From assembly GCA_021234535.1 (NCBI GenBank), contig CM037843.1:2062021-2126020 (forward strand): a stretch of 64,000 bases of DNA, in the 5' to 3' direction. The DNA is from Stichopus chloronotus. Its lineage: Eukaryota > Echinodermata > Holothuroidea > Aspidochirotida > Stichopodidae. Positions 13,880-28,100 of this stretch are shown in pieces. A program made the position numbers and the translations under genes. How positions within the stretch are numbered: position 1 is the stretch's first letter; the number at the start of each line of letters is the position of its first letter. The notes under the pieces were generated by a model. That model was not told the origin of the DNA, made no database searches, and saw only the letters and a program-made list of their open reading frames with translations.

Positions 13880-14482
13880 TATTGTAATTACCTCATCGAT
13901 CTATAGGGGCTAGATGAGATATTGTAGTCACTTGGCTGGTGGAGCTATATATTGTACTGTGCACCCATGGGAGAATGGTTGCCATGGAAACGCTTGGAGT
14001 GGATGAGTAGCGACACCCCAGGGGTACCCCATGGTAGAGTGACCATGGGTACAGGAGGGTCCTCTTGGGTGGTATAAATGAAAACGTTTCCGTGCCAATA
14101 TGTGTGCGTGTGTGCGTGCGTGTGTGCGTGCGTGTGTGTGTGTGCGTCCGGACCTGTCCAAATTGTGGTTTTTCCAGAATAGTTTGAAAAGCATATGAGC
14201 GATTAAGTTGAACCTTGGTAAGGTTATGCATGATGCCAATATGTGCAAGATGTATAAGTTGTATGGTAAATCGAGTCAAATTTGCTGATTTTTGAGAAAA
14301 AAGTCTATTTTGCCCCAAAATTTGTATTTCCAGCATATCTTAAGAACTATTAAACCAATTAACTACAAGTTTTGTAAGTACTTGGCAATAAACTATTACA
14401 AATTCTCATGTGCAGGCCCTGCATTGAAATCAATGTGCATGTTGGCGATGAGATATGCAACTCCGTGGATTGCCCTCTTGTT
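13880..14482 (+). repeat. Interspersed element, short copy (forward)
   Basis: The segment runs from ACCTCATCGATCTATAGGGG through an imperfect (GTGTGCGTGC)n microsatellite (14,100-14,150) to CCGTGGATTGCCCTC. It matches, inverted, the longer copy at 19,395-20,760 along both ends. It holds only one of the internal TTTGCTGATTTTTGAG ... GCCCCAAAATTTG units. ORFs on the minus strand here are translations of the CA repeat and are not genes. Confidence 0.8.
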
Positions 14483-17400
14483 CACATTTTGGGTGGCCAA
14501 ATTTGGGTTTGGTCCCCACTTTTTTAATTAAGGGGGGAAAGTCCCCTCCCCCGGGATTTGCGCCACTGGGTGTAAGTTTGATTCGACCGCAGTCAGCTGT
14601 CTGGTGGGACTGTTTGTATAACAATAGGTTCCAGCAAACGATATGGTGACAAGGTAGGCTGGACCATAAACCGCATGGAAATATACTTTAAAGCAACGAG
14701 AATACAGTGAGAATACCAGGTACCACTGCTGGATGGCCACTGTTTCTGGTCCACCAAGATCTGTAGAGGCAGTTCAGACGACCTTGGATATACTCGATGC
14801 AATGCAACACAGCATATGGCCACACCTACCCAAAAAAAAGCTGAAGACGAAATCAGTTTTGTTGTATCAGACATAATAATACAGCGAGCTCGAATTGTTA
14901 TTTGCTCAAATCTAGGTCAGACGTCACCCAACCCCATTTTCATTTGTGTTACATTTATGGTTAAGCTTTATTACATTTATAGTGGGATCAGTTGTTGCAT
15001 TCATGGTTAAGTTATTACATTTATGGTGGATATTACATTTTTGTTAGTTATTACATTTTTGAGTTATACAGAGTTCACAGAAAATTATGGACACAGCTTT
15101 TGCTGTCTTGGACTGTGTAGCTACAAGACATATGCAATGAGTCAAAAGCCGGCACAGATGCGAGCGATTTACTTGCAAGTGGAAGGGAGATTCTTGAAAG
15201 ACTAAAAATTCTTATGATTAAGTCAAAAGCTCAATGCATGTGCAATCGTTGCAGTTATCCTTGCTGGTTTGTAATGTAGCTGTCACAGTGATACGTCACC
15301 AACGTCTACCTTAAAATAAAGTTACCTAATAACAGATGGGTGTATCTTTCTACGGTTGTACAATACTAGATCAATACGTCATAAAGTTATTCAATGATCA
15401 ACTGAACACTCTGATTGTGATTCGTCAGAATTAGTATGTTGTCACCGTTGTCCTTCATTTGTCAGATCAATATCTTAAGATGTTCTAGAAGATGAAGAAG
15501 AAGGACCTATCACTCGCCTCTCACCTCACCCACTAACTAATTACACACACAAATACACCATCGCACACACGCACCCATGCTATGACTTCATGGCTATGTC
15601 TAGAAAGCTATGATCGCTGGTTACATATTCGTTAGAGATAATTCTGTTCACGAAATGAATTAAGTTGCCAAAGCCATCCTACATCGATGGGACGGCAGTA
15701 AGTCAGCACTAACATTCCTGTTCTCTTCTTTGACATTTCTTTCAGACCCATCACCCGATGAACTTTCTGTAAGAAAACATTCATTTCGTTATATCAAAAT
15801 GGAGACAAAATCAAAAGCTCCCGGACATTGACATGCAATAAAAATTACATCTTGTTATAGGTAAGGATATATATTTGTCTACTTTGAGTCGTACGGGACC
15901 CGAAGGGCCGAATCAGTGTACTTACGGACTCCCTTAACGACACATTAAATAGAGATATGTTTTCTGTTATTGCGTTGTTTAATTCCGATAGCTTTTAATA
16001 CCCCCTCCCCCCATTTCAAAAAGGAGATTAAAGAAGTATAGAGCTGGCCATTTAGAAAGAAAAGAAGTCGAAATTGCAGTGACGATTTGTTTTTCTTTTG
16101 AAATCTCAATTAGCTAGTTTCGGTGTCACATGCTAAGCAGAGACAATCAGAGTACAGAGTATGAGATTACAAAAGCGATATTAGGTTGAGTCTGGCAGAT
16201 TAACGGATATCTTTCACTTGATGACTAGCGAAATGGCGGGAGAAAGATAACACGTTGTTAACATGTAGCTTACATCGTAATCCTCTATGTATAGGATAAC
16301 ATTCAACTGCACCTTATGCGATCCGTGTTTTTCTTGATTTTCCTTTCAGTTTGTTGGCATCGTGTAGCTTCTGTCTAAATTTAACAATATTGCTGTCGAG
16401 TTTCAGCCAATGGATGCTAGAAATTTAATGGTGGTGGTGAACCATCTACCTCAGATGATAACAATTCAAATCATTTTGTCATCTTGTGCTTATAATGCGA
16501 GGCATGGAACGCTTTAATTAAGAAATGGAGACCTCCTGAAATTGCACTTTTTGTAACGAAAGGTGTCTAATAACTTTTGTTTGGGGCCAGGAGTGATGAT
16601 TGATTAGACTGGGGTATTTCTCACGTTCCTTGAATCGTTTTGGGTTTCCTTGTCGTAAAGAGATACAAAAGTGAGGCTAATAAGAGGAGGCAGTTTTCAT
16701 ATTGGTATAAAAAATTGAAATTTGTCTGTCTCTCGTCCACATGGGACTTCCAAACTGACCATTTTTAATGATCTTACAGACATCCACACTTCTCTCACAT
16801 CCTTATGAAAACTTTGATATAATTCCAAAGTTTCTATACTTTGTCCTCTAGATTACGTTACAGTTGTCCAACACAGTACCCGACAGAGCGACACTTTCTT
16901 GATTTTCCATGGTTTGGGAATATTATACTACATTTATGAAACAAGTACGGTATCTATGGGTTCATGTTATAAGTAATTAAGAAAAAAGACCTCAATCTGC
17001 ATTTAAAGCTGCCATTATAATAATCCCTGCTTTTAGTACCATGTTATGTCGTGAATCTGCCAAAAATAAAATAAATCAAAAGCCAATATGTTTCAAGGAT
17101 TACAATATGTTTCATCATACAGATGAGATTCTTATATAGCTGATGGGGGCAAATTAATCTAAGGCTGCAGCTTCAATTGTTGGAATTACAAGGCCTGTGC
17201 GGTCACAATTTTCAGTTTTACTACGCCTATGAGATCTACGTCAAACTGATACTGTTGCTCAAAATGCTTAAGTAAAAATGTTCAAATAATACCTCTTCTT
17301 AAAACACCCCTCTACTTGTGCTTCTCGAAAAGACCCGGGCCCATTTATTAGGTCTTAAGCATAACTGACCCTAAGGTTAAGTTTGATAGCCAACCAGTGA

Positions 17401-18625
17401 CTAAGTTTATCCTACATAGGCTAGCCTATCTGATATCGCAAAATGAGCTAATGGAAATGTCGTGAACAGCATGAGACCTAACGAAAAGAATTAACGAAAA
17501 GAATTAACGATCGTCACCTAGGTCTGTAGTAGTTTTTTACCTAAATTTAATTTTTCTGTACCTACATTTTGGAATTATGTAATCCTGCATGAGTACTGCT
17601 CAAGATATAACCAAATTACTAGCTGAAGATCTTGCGCAACACGGTAATTTGTAGGGTTACTATACCCGTGTGTACGTAAAAGTTAGGCGTAACTTACTCG
17701 ATGCACAGAGTCATGTTACATATGCGTACTCTACTGCATGTACTTGGTATGATCGACAAGGCGTTGTCGATTGTCGTTCAGACTTAAGATCACGTCACGT
17801 AAGTAGCTGTATGCATCCGCCGCACTCGTTCAAACAGTTCAAAATCGAACACCAGCATTTACTGATTTGTCAGTATTTGTAATCTCTATACTGAACTTAA
17901 TTTGGGAAACAAATTTCACGAGTTCATCAGAAATGATTAGTGACATCAGTTGAGAAATAGATGGCCTATGTTTTCACGGCGTATGAAGCAAGGGAGTAAT
18001 TAAAACTTCGTGCACTCAAAACAAAGGCTTAACATAAGAAGTTCGCAAAAGGAGAGTATGGCTGCATTAGATTACGATATGTTATCGTAATCCAATCAAA
18101 GGGTGCAGATAAGAAACAGTTTTGCATTAAAATTACGTATGGAAGAAAACGTCATCACAACGTCACCAATATTCTTTCAGTAAAGAATATCCTTGTTATT
18201 CTCTACACTCAAACAAAAAAATTTCTTACTCTGTCTTTGGTGAAGTGTTAATAACCATCTTTCTTGAGAACCTAGCAGGTTCCTCTCTGATTTTTTAACT
18301 TTCTTTACGAATATTAATATAATGACTGGGAAAACTGAATGAAACAAAACCCTTACAGCGAAAAATAAATTTGAGGTCAATCCAAATATTTCATAATTGC
18401 TTAGAAAATAATCACCACTTGTAATTGAAGTAAGTAAATTATGCAGAATTTACAAAGATCAAATACGCACGCCAGGCTTCTGTATCTATCTATATACGAA
18501 CATCTATGGCACTGAAGAATCTCATTTCATCTGTGCCAATTTTATCCACGAGATAAGAAAGGATAAAGTACAAAGTAATCTGCTTTTTATCCTACTAAAA
18601 TTATCAAGTATTCGACATCCCTCCT
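14483..18625. other. No gene seen
   Basis: Non-coding. The words CCCCTCCCCCGGGATTTGCG and CCACTGGG at about 14,540 resemble a transposon end. Short repeats of TTACATTTATGG occur at 14,945-15,055. Confidence 0.55.
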
Positions 18626-18629
18626 TTAA

Positions 18630-18928
18630 AGGGGTGATTTTTTTTAGTCTTAAGATTTACAATCTACCATTGAATACTGAAGCTATATTACATATGTGGT
18701 CCCTCCCTTAGTAACCGCCAATCACCATCCTCCTTGATGTCGATCGATATTTTTTTTTTTTTTGCAGTTTATAAACCTCCGTCATGTTAAGACTAAATAA
18801 ATTGGTCCCCATAAATCTGTTTGGTTTTAAGAAAATTTATGGGCATTTTCATCTAGGATATTCTCGGTGGACTGGAGGAGGGGGAGCAAACAAGACTTGT
18901 TTTATATCACTTGAATGTCTACACCCCT
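18630..18928. mobile_element. Possible TTAA-flanked MITE
   Basis: A 299-bp stretch begins AGGGGTG and ends CACCCCT, with TTAA immediately outside both ends (18,626-18,629 and 18,929-18,932). TTAA duplications are typical of piggyBac and Kolobok elements. The inverted repeat is only about 7 bp, so chance is possible. Confidence 0.4.
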
Positions 18929-19394
18929 TTAAATACTGAATAAACGCTGGGAGATTCCACGGTTGAACTATATATTTCGTTTAGGGTCTTAATGATTTTT
19001 CTTTCAATTTTTAATAATCAGTGGTATGTTTCTGTGCATTAAGGAATCAATCCTATGGGACCTTATTCCGGGCAAGGTGACCTTGACAATGCTGGGAGGA
19101 AGCTATTCTGGTTTTAGTGAAGCAACTATTTCCCATGTTAGATGCTAATAATTACGTGCACGCATATAGACACGACTTTATAATTGGAGTTTAATCATGT
19201 TTTTGCCCACAAGAGGATGTCTTTTTTGTATTTAGATATAATTATTAGGCAGTTCATTCTGTGATTCACACTTTCTCTCCACTTCTATATCGAAAGAGAA
19301 AAACAGTGAAACCAATCAAACACATAAACGCATAATTGACATGGGACATGCATGACGTAATGGTACCTACTGAGAAGGTAGTTGATATTATAAC

Positions 19395-20760
19395 GAGAGG
19401 GCAATCCACGGACTTGGGTATGTCATCGCCATCATCCATTGATTTCAAAACAGGGCCTGCACATGGGGATTTGTAATAGTTTACTGCAACCACATGTCGC
19501 ATAGACCTAGAGGAAGAGGAACAGAACGCTTGCTGTCGATATGACTCTGCCTAGAAAAATATACCATCCCCCCGTGAGGTAAAATATTCTTCAAACATAA
19601 AACGGTGGTAAGCAGCAAAACAGAACAAAGATGGTTATGTTGTATCTAAGGTAGCAAGCTTAAGCCTTGCCTGGTGCCACTACTTATAGGCTCTAGAAAC
19701 GGCAACAGTAACTGCCTAAATGTATCTGCGTGTATTATTTTATATCACACAATTATAACTTTGGGCTATTCCATACAGGTAGGTTAGGATTAGGTTTAGC
19801 GGTTAGAGTAAGGGGCAGAATATAAGAGCATCCCTCTATGGGTTATTTGCAGTTTGATCAATTCTGCTAAAATTGTTTTGAGTTAAAAGGTAGTGTCAAT
19901 TGACCCGGACGCCGGCTCTATATTTTTTCACCAAAAAATCATCAAATTTTACCCAATTAACTATAAGAGTGATGGACCTTCATTATTATGTTCATAGGTA
20001 CGGCCTTGCAAAATTTTGCGAATAATGCTCAAATAGCTGTCAAGATACGTGGAAATCCAAATTTTGGGGCAAAATTGTTTTTTTTTCCCTCAAATATCAG
20101 CACATTTCAATGGGTTTATCATTTCAGTAATATTATTTCGAAGAATGCATGTGTTCTCAGGTAAGTCCTCACAAAGCGGGTAAGTTAATTGGTGTAATAG
20201 TAATCAAGATATGCTGGGAATCCAAATTTTGGGGCCAAATGGGCTTTATTTTCTAACAAAATCAGCAAATTTCACTCTCTTTGCTATGAAAGTGATATAC
20301 CTTGAATATTACATTTTTAGCTAAGTCCTTGTAAAATTTTGCATTAAATCCTCAAGTACGCCTCTAGATATGTTTTTTTCCCTCAAAAGTCAGCAAAGTT
20401 GACTCAATTTACCATGCGACCAATACATGATCTTGGACATTTTGGCATCATGCGCAACCTTACCAAGTTTAAACTTAATTGCTCATATACTTTCAAGGTA
20501 TTCTAAAAAAAAAAAAATTGGACAGGTGTGGACGCACATACACAGACACACACATGCACACACCCTCACGCACTGGCTCGGACACGTTTTCATTTTTACC
20601 ACCCAACAGGACCTGGCTGTGCTCGCTACCCTTGGAGTGTCGCTATTCATCCCGAAGCGCTTCCATGACAACCATTCTCCTTTCATGAGTGCACAGTACA
20701 TTATATAGTTCCACTGGCCAGGTAACTAGTCCCTATAAGGTGATGAGATAATTATTGAGG
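19395..20760 (-). repeat. Interspersed element, long copy (inverted) with multiplied internal unit
   Basis: On the minus strand this matches the element at 13,880-14,482: CTCATCACCTTATAGGGACT at one end, a CA microsatellite (20,530-20,570), then AAGGTTGCGCATGATGCCAA, and CCGTGGATTGCCCTC at the other end. Between them an approximately 175-bp internal unit (TTTGCTGA..., CCCCAAAATTTGGATT, CAGCATATCTTG) is present about four times, against once in the short copy. Confidence 0.8.
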
Positions 20761-23700
20761 GGACAGCCTACAATGATTTCAATAAGGTCTTATATTCCAC
20801 CATGGGATGGAGACTCGTGTAACTAACGATCACGTTTTGCTCCCGGAGAATCAAAGCAACAGTGACAAGGCTACAGTGAAGGTGATAATGCTTAACTGAA
20901 AATCAAGTTAATGGTCTCAAATTGAACAAACTAACTAGATTTGCTATAGTCAAATAAATAACATATATATAATATATGCGTGTATGGGTTTATGGGAAAA
21001 GCTGTTTTACCTCGTTGGCGAAGTGTCTCCCAGGCTGCTTCAGATCTTGAGAAATACTTTACAGCAATTGGGCTAATAAGGTAAAACACGCACATATCAC
21101 AATCTTTCCAGTCCAATGCCGGTTGCCTGAAGTTGTTCTTGTTTCAAATTCAAAGAAAAAAAGCTCATCTCATTGTCTGCAATTTCTCTTCAGCATGATA
21201 TGAACTGATGCCCCACAGCAGTCAGACGAGCAAACGTACACACCTTCTTGGTATATTTTCTTAAAGTAAGTATACCCAAGTCGTTAGGGGAAATCCTCCT
21301 GAATAATTTATCTAATGTATAAAATTTAGTGTACATTTCGTTAAAGTAATCAATAATAGTTCGGCAAAACACACGGACTGGAAAATTTGAGTCGACGAAA
21401 ACACAGGAAGCTGTAAGCAAGGCTTAAGAACTAAATGGATTGACTGATTAATTGATTGACAGAAACATTTGCCATGACAAATAACCCTGCCAAGTTAGGT
21501 CATAAATGATCTTTTCCTACAAAAAATAGTATTATTTAGCTCCACATGAAGTACAAAAGTTATGGAACATCCACATTTTGCGAAATGATGATTGAATATG
21601 TCTTGAGTAATGATGATTGAGTATGAACCAGTCCCTGTAGGGAATCAATCCTTTTGTTGATATTTTGAATCTTGATTTTACCATACCGATTTCGTTTGCT
21701 TGCTCGAAATAATCAATGATTATATTTGTGTCATGTTTTAAAGGATATATACACTGTTCTTCTTTCTTGTTGTACGTTTCATATGGAGTTGCGCGGCTTC
21801 ATTCTGACAAGCTTACTTGCTAAAAAAACGATAAAATCACGCGACTTTATTACCTTATCTTACCTTGATGGCTATGCACCCTTGCACGAGTTGCGTATCT
21901 CCTTGTCTGTTCTTTAATATTCATCGCTTTTTTCTCTATTTTTTTAAGCCCATTTTGTGGTTGATGTGTATTTCTTGGATTAAAAAGAACTAATCATGCC
22001 CGTTCTCGTGTGTTCAATAAAGAGATCTTTTTCTTTTCAGCCCACTTTTAAATGACCTTATAAAAATAACTAAAAAGTACACATCGCGCCCGCCAGAGAA
22101 ATGTAAATCGCTGAAATCTTACCCCATCTTCCCTTGCATGCATAGTAACTCGTATTCATCTTCTTTTGAAAGCATGTGGCAGCTCTTAATCGTGTCTGTG
22201 CAGGGGTTACGAACTAGCCGAGGGAGAGAGAACAGAAAACAAGAAATGAAAAGAAAAGGTAGTCTTATGCATACTGAGGCAAAAATAAGAAGAGAAAAAA
22301 ATAATGTTAAATAAAAGAAACTCTTTTTAAACAAACCATTTGATACCATGGTAATACGGTTTAGCCTTCTTCTAATGCATGTCACATTCCTGTTCTGAAG
22401 AAAACAAAAAAGAGGACAAAAAACCCTCAATTGTGATAAATTGGTTAAAAATCTTCCGTCTTGTTTGAGTGTTGTTGGTAGTATTCTGAGATAACTCATC
22501 ATGCATTATGGTGATTGGTGGTTGAGGAATTTTTTTCTTCTTTCTGCTTTTGAGTTTTTTTTTCGTCTTATTTTCTGGGTAACAGAGAGTGTTCGTTATT
22601 ATGGAATCGGGTTAAGTACGGTTTATTTTGATGGTTGGATCTGTCATTGAAAACGCCACTGACCGAGTTGAGCTCAAGTGGATAGAGAACTGGGATTTAT
22701 TCTCATGAAGCCGCCAAGCCATGTTCTAAAATCAATTTGCTTACACCGATCGGTATTTAGGATTAGAGGTTTATGCAAGATTTTTTTGTTTGGAAAGGTT
22801 TTCTGAATTCTCCTTCCCTTTTCTCCTCTGTCACTCTCGCTCTATGACTTCTTTGTTTGATATTTATCATTGTCTTCCTTAGCGCCCAGACATTTTTAGC
22901 ATAAGTGTGTTAAGATCAGAATACCATGCTTCTGATCTTTTTATCTCACTTGACAGATAACTCAGCCTCTCCAAGCTTATCCTTATCGCAGAGACATATT
23001 CCAAAAGAACGTAACACGAATTGTGGTATCAATACCAATCTACTTTGAAAATTGTGGACTACAAGTTAAGAAGAAATTTCCCATTGTAACTTCTCTGAAA
23101 CTGCAGTTTTACTGAAGAGAAACTCACACAATTTAGGAAAGTAATTTTATTCTTGGTTTCATATATAACACGAATGATTACATTTTAGAATCACCATGGC
23201 AATTCAGTTTAGTATATTGCATATCCATGAGCTGTTCAATATGAAAAAACATGTTGATTACCGTTTTCCGCTATTCTTGAAAACTATAGATTTCGAAATC
23301 ATCTCCAGAGGTTGCAGTTTCCACTGTGCTAACAGGTAATGATACTTTTAACAAGTCATTGGTATATACAGTAAAACATACATAAGTTATAATGAAATAC
23401 AGGCAAGAATCACGCCAAATTTAGAACTTGTCAAGAACTGATAAATTTGTTTTCGTCCTACACACTCAAATAACAAATAGATAACATCATAAACAGATGA
23501 GCACATTACCCGTTTATTCTTGAGATTCTCTGTTTTCAAACGAGATTATTTCCTTTCTCGTTAAATCTAAGAGCTAAGAGTTTATTCTCATGTTTTATTT
23601 TTTGTTACATTATTTAACACATACAAAGTACAAACACTCATGCAGTGATATGAGATATTTGCAAAAATCATAATTAAATATAACCTCAGTATAGAGAAGT

Positions 23701-24714
23701 TCTCAAATGGACGCCATGGAAGTGGATAAAGAACATAAAAGCAATGTAAATAAAATTAAGCAATGAATTTATCGCTAAGCATCAATTGCCGAGCGAGCTG
23801 TTTCGTTCCGAAAACAGCTTCTTTTTAGTATAAAAGAGACACCCAATGCTTGATGTACGCTCCAGGGGCATAGCTAGGATTTTTTTCTCCTAATTGGGCA
23901 TGAGGCATGAATGACGGGCATCAACAAGTGTGATATACAGTACGAAATCAGTCTGCCTCTACTGCAATGTCTTATACTCAGAAGTTTGAACTAAGCGTGG
24001 CCTGAGAATTGTGGAGAAAGACCATCGAAAAGGATCGCCAGCATCGGTTGGAGGGGAGCGTACCAGAAAAAAATTTACATGAACGTACCCGATTGATCGC
24101 CGGAAATCGCCATTCTCACATTCAGAATGTACACTCCAGGGAGTGGTACTGTTACTATTTTCTTGGATTGAAAACTCAACTGCTTACATTACTGAAAGTT
24201 TCACTCTGTAAAAGTCTGATAAAATTGGTACATTTTATGATTACTAGGGTCCTGGCCTTAGTTTTGAAATCTGTAGATGGGAAACATGCGTCATTTCCTG
24301 TATGCGGAGGGTGCTAAAAGCACTCAAGCTTGTGTTTTTCTCACCTTCGCTTTCATTTTTACTAATTCTTTCTATGTCGTTTTAATTTTTTCTTCTTTTC
24401 GTGAATAACTGGAAAGGGAGCTGGTGAAAAGCTGACAAGGACGCCGGTAATCCATTTGAATCTGTCAAGGGGAGGGGGACCACCCCTCTCTAACTGTATG
24501 GTAGCTCCGTCACTGCTTTTGCAAGTATTGTCATGAATATTCAACACCTTTTAATCTTTGCAACATTGGTTGTAATGCAACAACCAATTAGTCTGGCCGA
24601 GTCACATTTTAAATGTTCGGTTGATCACTTATGTGATTTCTGGTATGATATGAACCATTACCTGCTTTTGGTGAGTGTGGTACGTAAAAATATACATGAT
24701 ATCGTTGGATCAGA
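20761..24714. other. No gene seen
   Basis: Non-coding. CAGGGGCATAGCTAGG at about 23,863 and GTAGCTCCGTCACTG at about 24,504 could be degraded inverted ends of one element, with no matching target duplication. A 127-codon minus-strand ORF (22,502-22,119) is unrecognised. Confidence 0.5.
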
Positions 24715-25142
24715 AATACGGAAGCTTAAAAGGGCCTTCAAAAATAAGAATATCTTTGCCCAACATTTTTCTGCAAAATGTCAACTTGTTTACTTAATTC
24801 TTAGTGAGGAATTCAACTTTTTATTTTTTTTGGGGGGGTAGGTGTTCATATAAAAACTTATCGTATCCTGTCAATTTAACAATTGCTGCAAAATATCAGC
24901 TTGTTCCCTCTATTTCTAAGTGAACAATTGAACAACTTTCTGCAAAATGATGACTTAGTCACTTCCTAGACCAGAAGTACAAATTACAAGATGATATAAG
25001 TTGTCATTTGAGCAGTTTGTTTACGGAAACTTAAAAGTGCCATCAAGATAAGAAATGTCATCTAGACATTTTGCAGAGAATTGTTAAGTTACTGGGCAAA
25101 GATATTTTTATATTGACGGCGCTTTTAAGCTTTCCTATAAAA
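24715..25142. repeat. Imperfect long inverted repeat
   Basis: The left arm at 24,718-24,788 (GAAGCTTAAAAGGGCC, AATATCTTTGCCCA, CTGCAAAATGTC) is repeated inverted at 25,063-25,138. A partial direct copy of the arm also lies at 25,024-25,080, and CTGCAAAAT words recur in the spacer, so this is a small cluster of one repeated unit. No gene is supported. Confidence 0.7.
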
Positions 25143-28100
25143 GTGAGTCACAGAGTTACAATACGAGCTAATTAACGCAGTCAGGTAGCTTTTGAATGCA
25201 TATGACATTTGTATTGCACGATTGAATGCAGGAATGCATGAATACAGTCAGTGCACATGACCTTGTGTTGAGCATTTCATGGTGGAAATTTGATAAGGGA
25301 AGGGACATGGCTTGAATGTATTAAAGTTTTCATGTTTACTTTGTTAAATGATTCTACTAATATTTTACCAGTGATTCGTCCATGTATATCTCCGCATTAG
25401 GGAAAAGTTTTCGTTCTCGGACAAAATAATGATGCTGGTTTGAAATCTATCCACATTGCATTACTTTCTCGATTACAACTGAAAGTAAGCGATGCATCAT
25501 TTTTTTTTTTAAAGTTGCTTTTTACCTTTATTACAACGATAAAAGCAATAAATAACATACATTTAGTGAGTAGGATGAAAGCTGACGATCTCTTCGGGAT
25601 ATACATAAACAAATTGACATGAAAAGGTTCGTCAGAAGTTGGACCTCATATTCAACAAAGGTTTCATTGTTGTGGAATTTCAAATTTGTTTCCCAAGTAG
25701 CGTCTCTTGAATGGAGAAATATGTTTTATGAGAACGAAAAATCTCTCATGTATGCAGTGGTGTTCTTTGATTTCCAAAAGTAAAGAAATAAATTAAAGGA
25801 TCACATATTCTAAAACCGTGTCCCACTTTTCTTTCTTACTTTAATTTCCCTTTTACTTTCATGTCGTGAAAGTTGCTATACATACCTCTTTGGAAACCAA
25901 GGTTAAACCAAGTTTTAAAACACACAGTTCGTCTACGATATTACACACGGTACTTAACATAAATTACCAATCTACAAAAGAGACACGCGACACTTGTCTC
26001 AATAAACACTTATATGGCCCATAACGGCTTCCTTATGAACGGTAACTATCTAGTTTATTACAAAAACTTACAACTGAAGATAAATTGCGTTCATGCTTGT
26101 GATAACAGACTGAGAGTAAAAGATGCACCAGAGCACAACGACAACACGCAACATTTAACTTGCCATCTCTCCAGGAAATATATCTGAAATCCTACCTCTT
26201 TAATAAAACTACTTACTTAATTACCCTATCGTTATAAAAACCAAGCTACATACTCCTATACTTGCATAAATATAAATTTACGCAGCATACAGTACACTTT
26301 TCTTACTGTTTAGCTCTCCGTTATATCATTTTTCTTTTCTGCTTCTCTTAATCTTGATATTCTCACGACATGGTAAGTATATGATTTATTCATTTGCCAG
26401 TCATGACTGAACATTGTCGGAGAATTTACATTTCCCTTAATAGCTGCCTCCATCTTCAAGAAGCGTAGATGGTGGTAATTCCTCAATAATTTGGTTTCCT
26501 TCTTGTATTTTTTTATTTCATTTTGCCTCAGTGTTTGCCTTTTTCTCTCTTTTCGTTATCGTGAAATACAAAAATTTCTTCAACTTTCCCCGAATTATGC
26601 CGTAGACACTTGACTTTACGCTGATCATGTACAAAATTCACTTTAATATTTCCCCCTTTGAGACGTCACTGTCCGTGGGCGATAATGTTTCAAGAAAAAG
26701 ACCGTTTTTCCTCTTATATACGTTTCATCTTCACTCCGAGACCACCATTAGCGATCTGAGGTACTTGTTTCATGTATTCGTCTCTTTCGTCTGTCCTTCT
26801 GTAAATGCTTGGCTGAGTTTACATTCCTAGATAAAAACGAATACGTCGTTCAGAAACTGTTCAAGTATCTTTATTAAAACCGCGGTGGTTATGCGAGGCA
26901 GATAAAAAAGGGGGCAAAAACATGTAATGAAACAAGAGATAAATACTCTTAAATTGTTGACATAAACTCATTTACATGTGCATTTTAGCCCTTGGGAGAA
27001 AAACTATACGTATTTCAAAGACTCTGAAGACAGACAAAACTCATGGAGAGTAGAAAGAGAGCGTGGATGCTCCATCACGTGATCAAATGAAAGACAACAC
27101 GTCATTTTATAGTGTAGACATGGATGAAGTTGCTCTAGACAGTTAACTTAATATCCACGCAATCGGTTGTTTTCAGAGCAGATATTTCCTCCCGTCCCAC
27201 TTGTAACTAATTGAAACACACATAAAGCAGAATTTTAAATTGGTGTCACTTTCATTGTAGTTTACATCTCCATCCCTTCCTTACCCCTCCTCCTTCTCTC
27301 TCATAAGTTTCTGGTCTCTTAGCAGCTGCTTCCGTCAAAAGTGTACACCAAAAAGAAGTCAATCCTTTGTAACATAATCAACTTGTTGTACTTTTCTATC
27401 ATATTTTTCTTCCTTAGAATTTGTTTGGTTTAAGATGTCACGTGATATCATGTTTTACGGAATTTTGATTTTCTGTCGAGTTCTTCGTTTTTCTGATTTG
27501 TGATATGACTATTCCTATATCTACATTACAATTACCATTGAACTGCAGCTGGCCACACAACTGTCGCATTTCAGATATCTGCTAGTGAGTCAAAATTCTG
27601 ATTTTCCATCTCTTCAGTGGTCGTACTCAGGATGACCACTTTCAAACACTAACTATCCTCACATCATCGAAACCACACTGCATTTGCATCTAATTGTATA
27701 TTGTTGTATCTATGTGGATGTGTATGTTCTTTTAGATTACTTCTGTGGAAGTGGGGGGGGGGGGGGGACGTCGAGAACTTGTCGCTCATATAGGTCACGT
27801 TAATCTCGACTTGGTTAAAAGTTGACCCAATTTTGTCAGGGCAGTATGCAGAATTATTCACACTCTCTACAAGGTACTGAGCCTCTTCAAATTCAGTTCA
27901 TGTAACGTGAGATACCTGCTCATTATGATATCATTGAGAGAGACTTAACACACTAAGCCACCATCGATAAACTTTATGCCGAGTGCATTGTTGTTTAACT
28001 GAGTGGATATACTATACACGCGCATCTTCGAGTACCGGTTATTCGCGCACTAAATCATCTCAACATCTCAACATAACATATTTTGACAGATATGGAAGAG

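Noticed and set aside
13893..14336. 147-codon minus-strand ORF with Thr-His repeats
   Set aside because: It crosses the CA microsatellite of an interspersed element; the homologous copy at 20 kb does not keep the frame.
22119..22502. 127-codon minus-strand ORF with a hydrophobic stretch
   Set aside because: Length is within chance for AT-rich DNA of this size; no motif, no repeat homology.
23863..24518. Possible TIR element (CAGGGGCATAGCTAGG / GTAGCTCCGTCACTG)
   Set aside because: The ends match only about 10 of 16 bases and the flanks show no duplication.
24533..24841. 102-codon ORF with a signal-peptide-like start
   Set aside because: It runs into an inverted repeat arm and a poly-T/poly-G tract; a small secreted protein cannot be excluded but is not supported.
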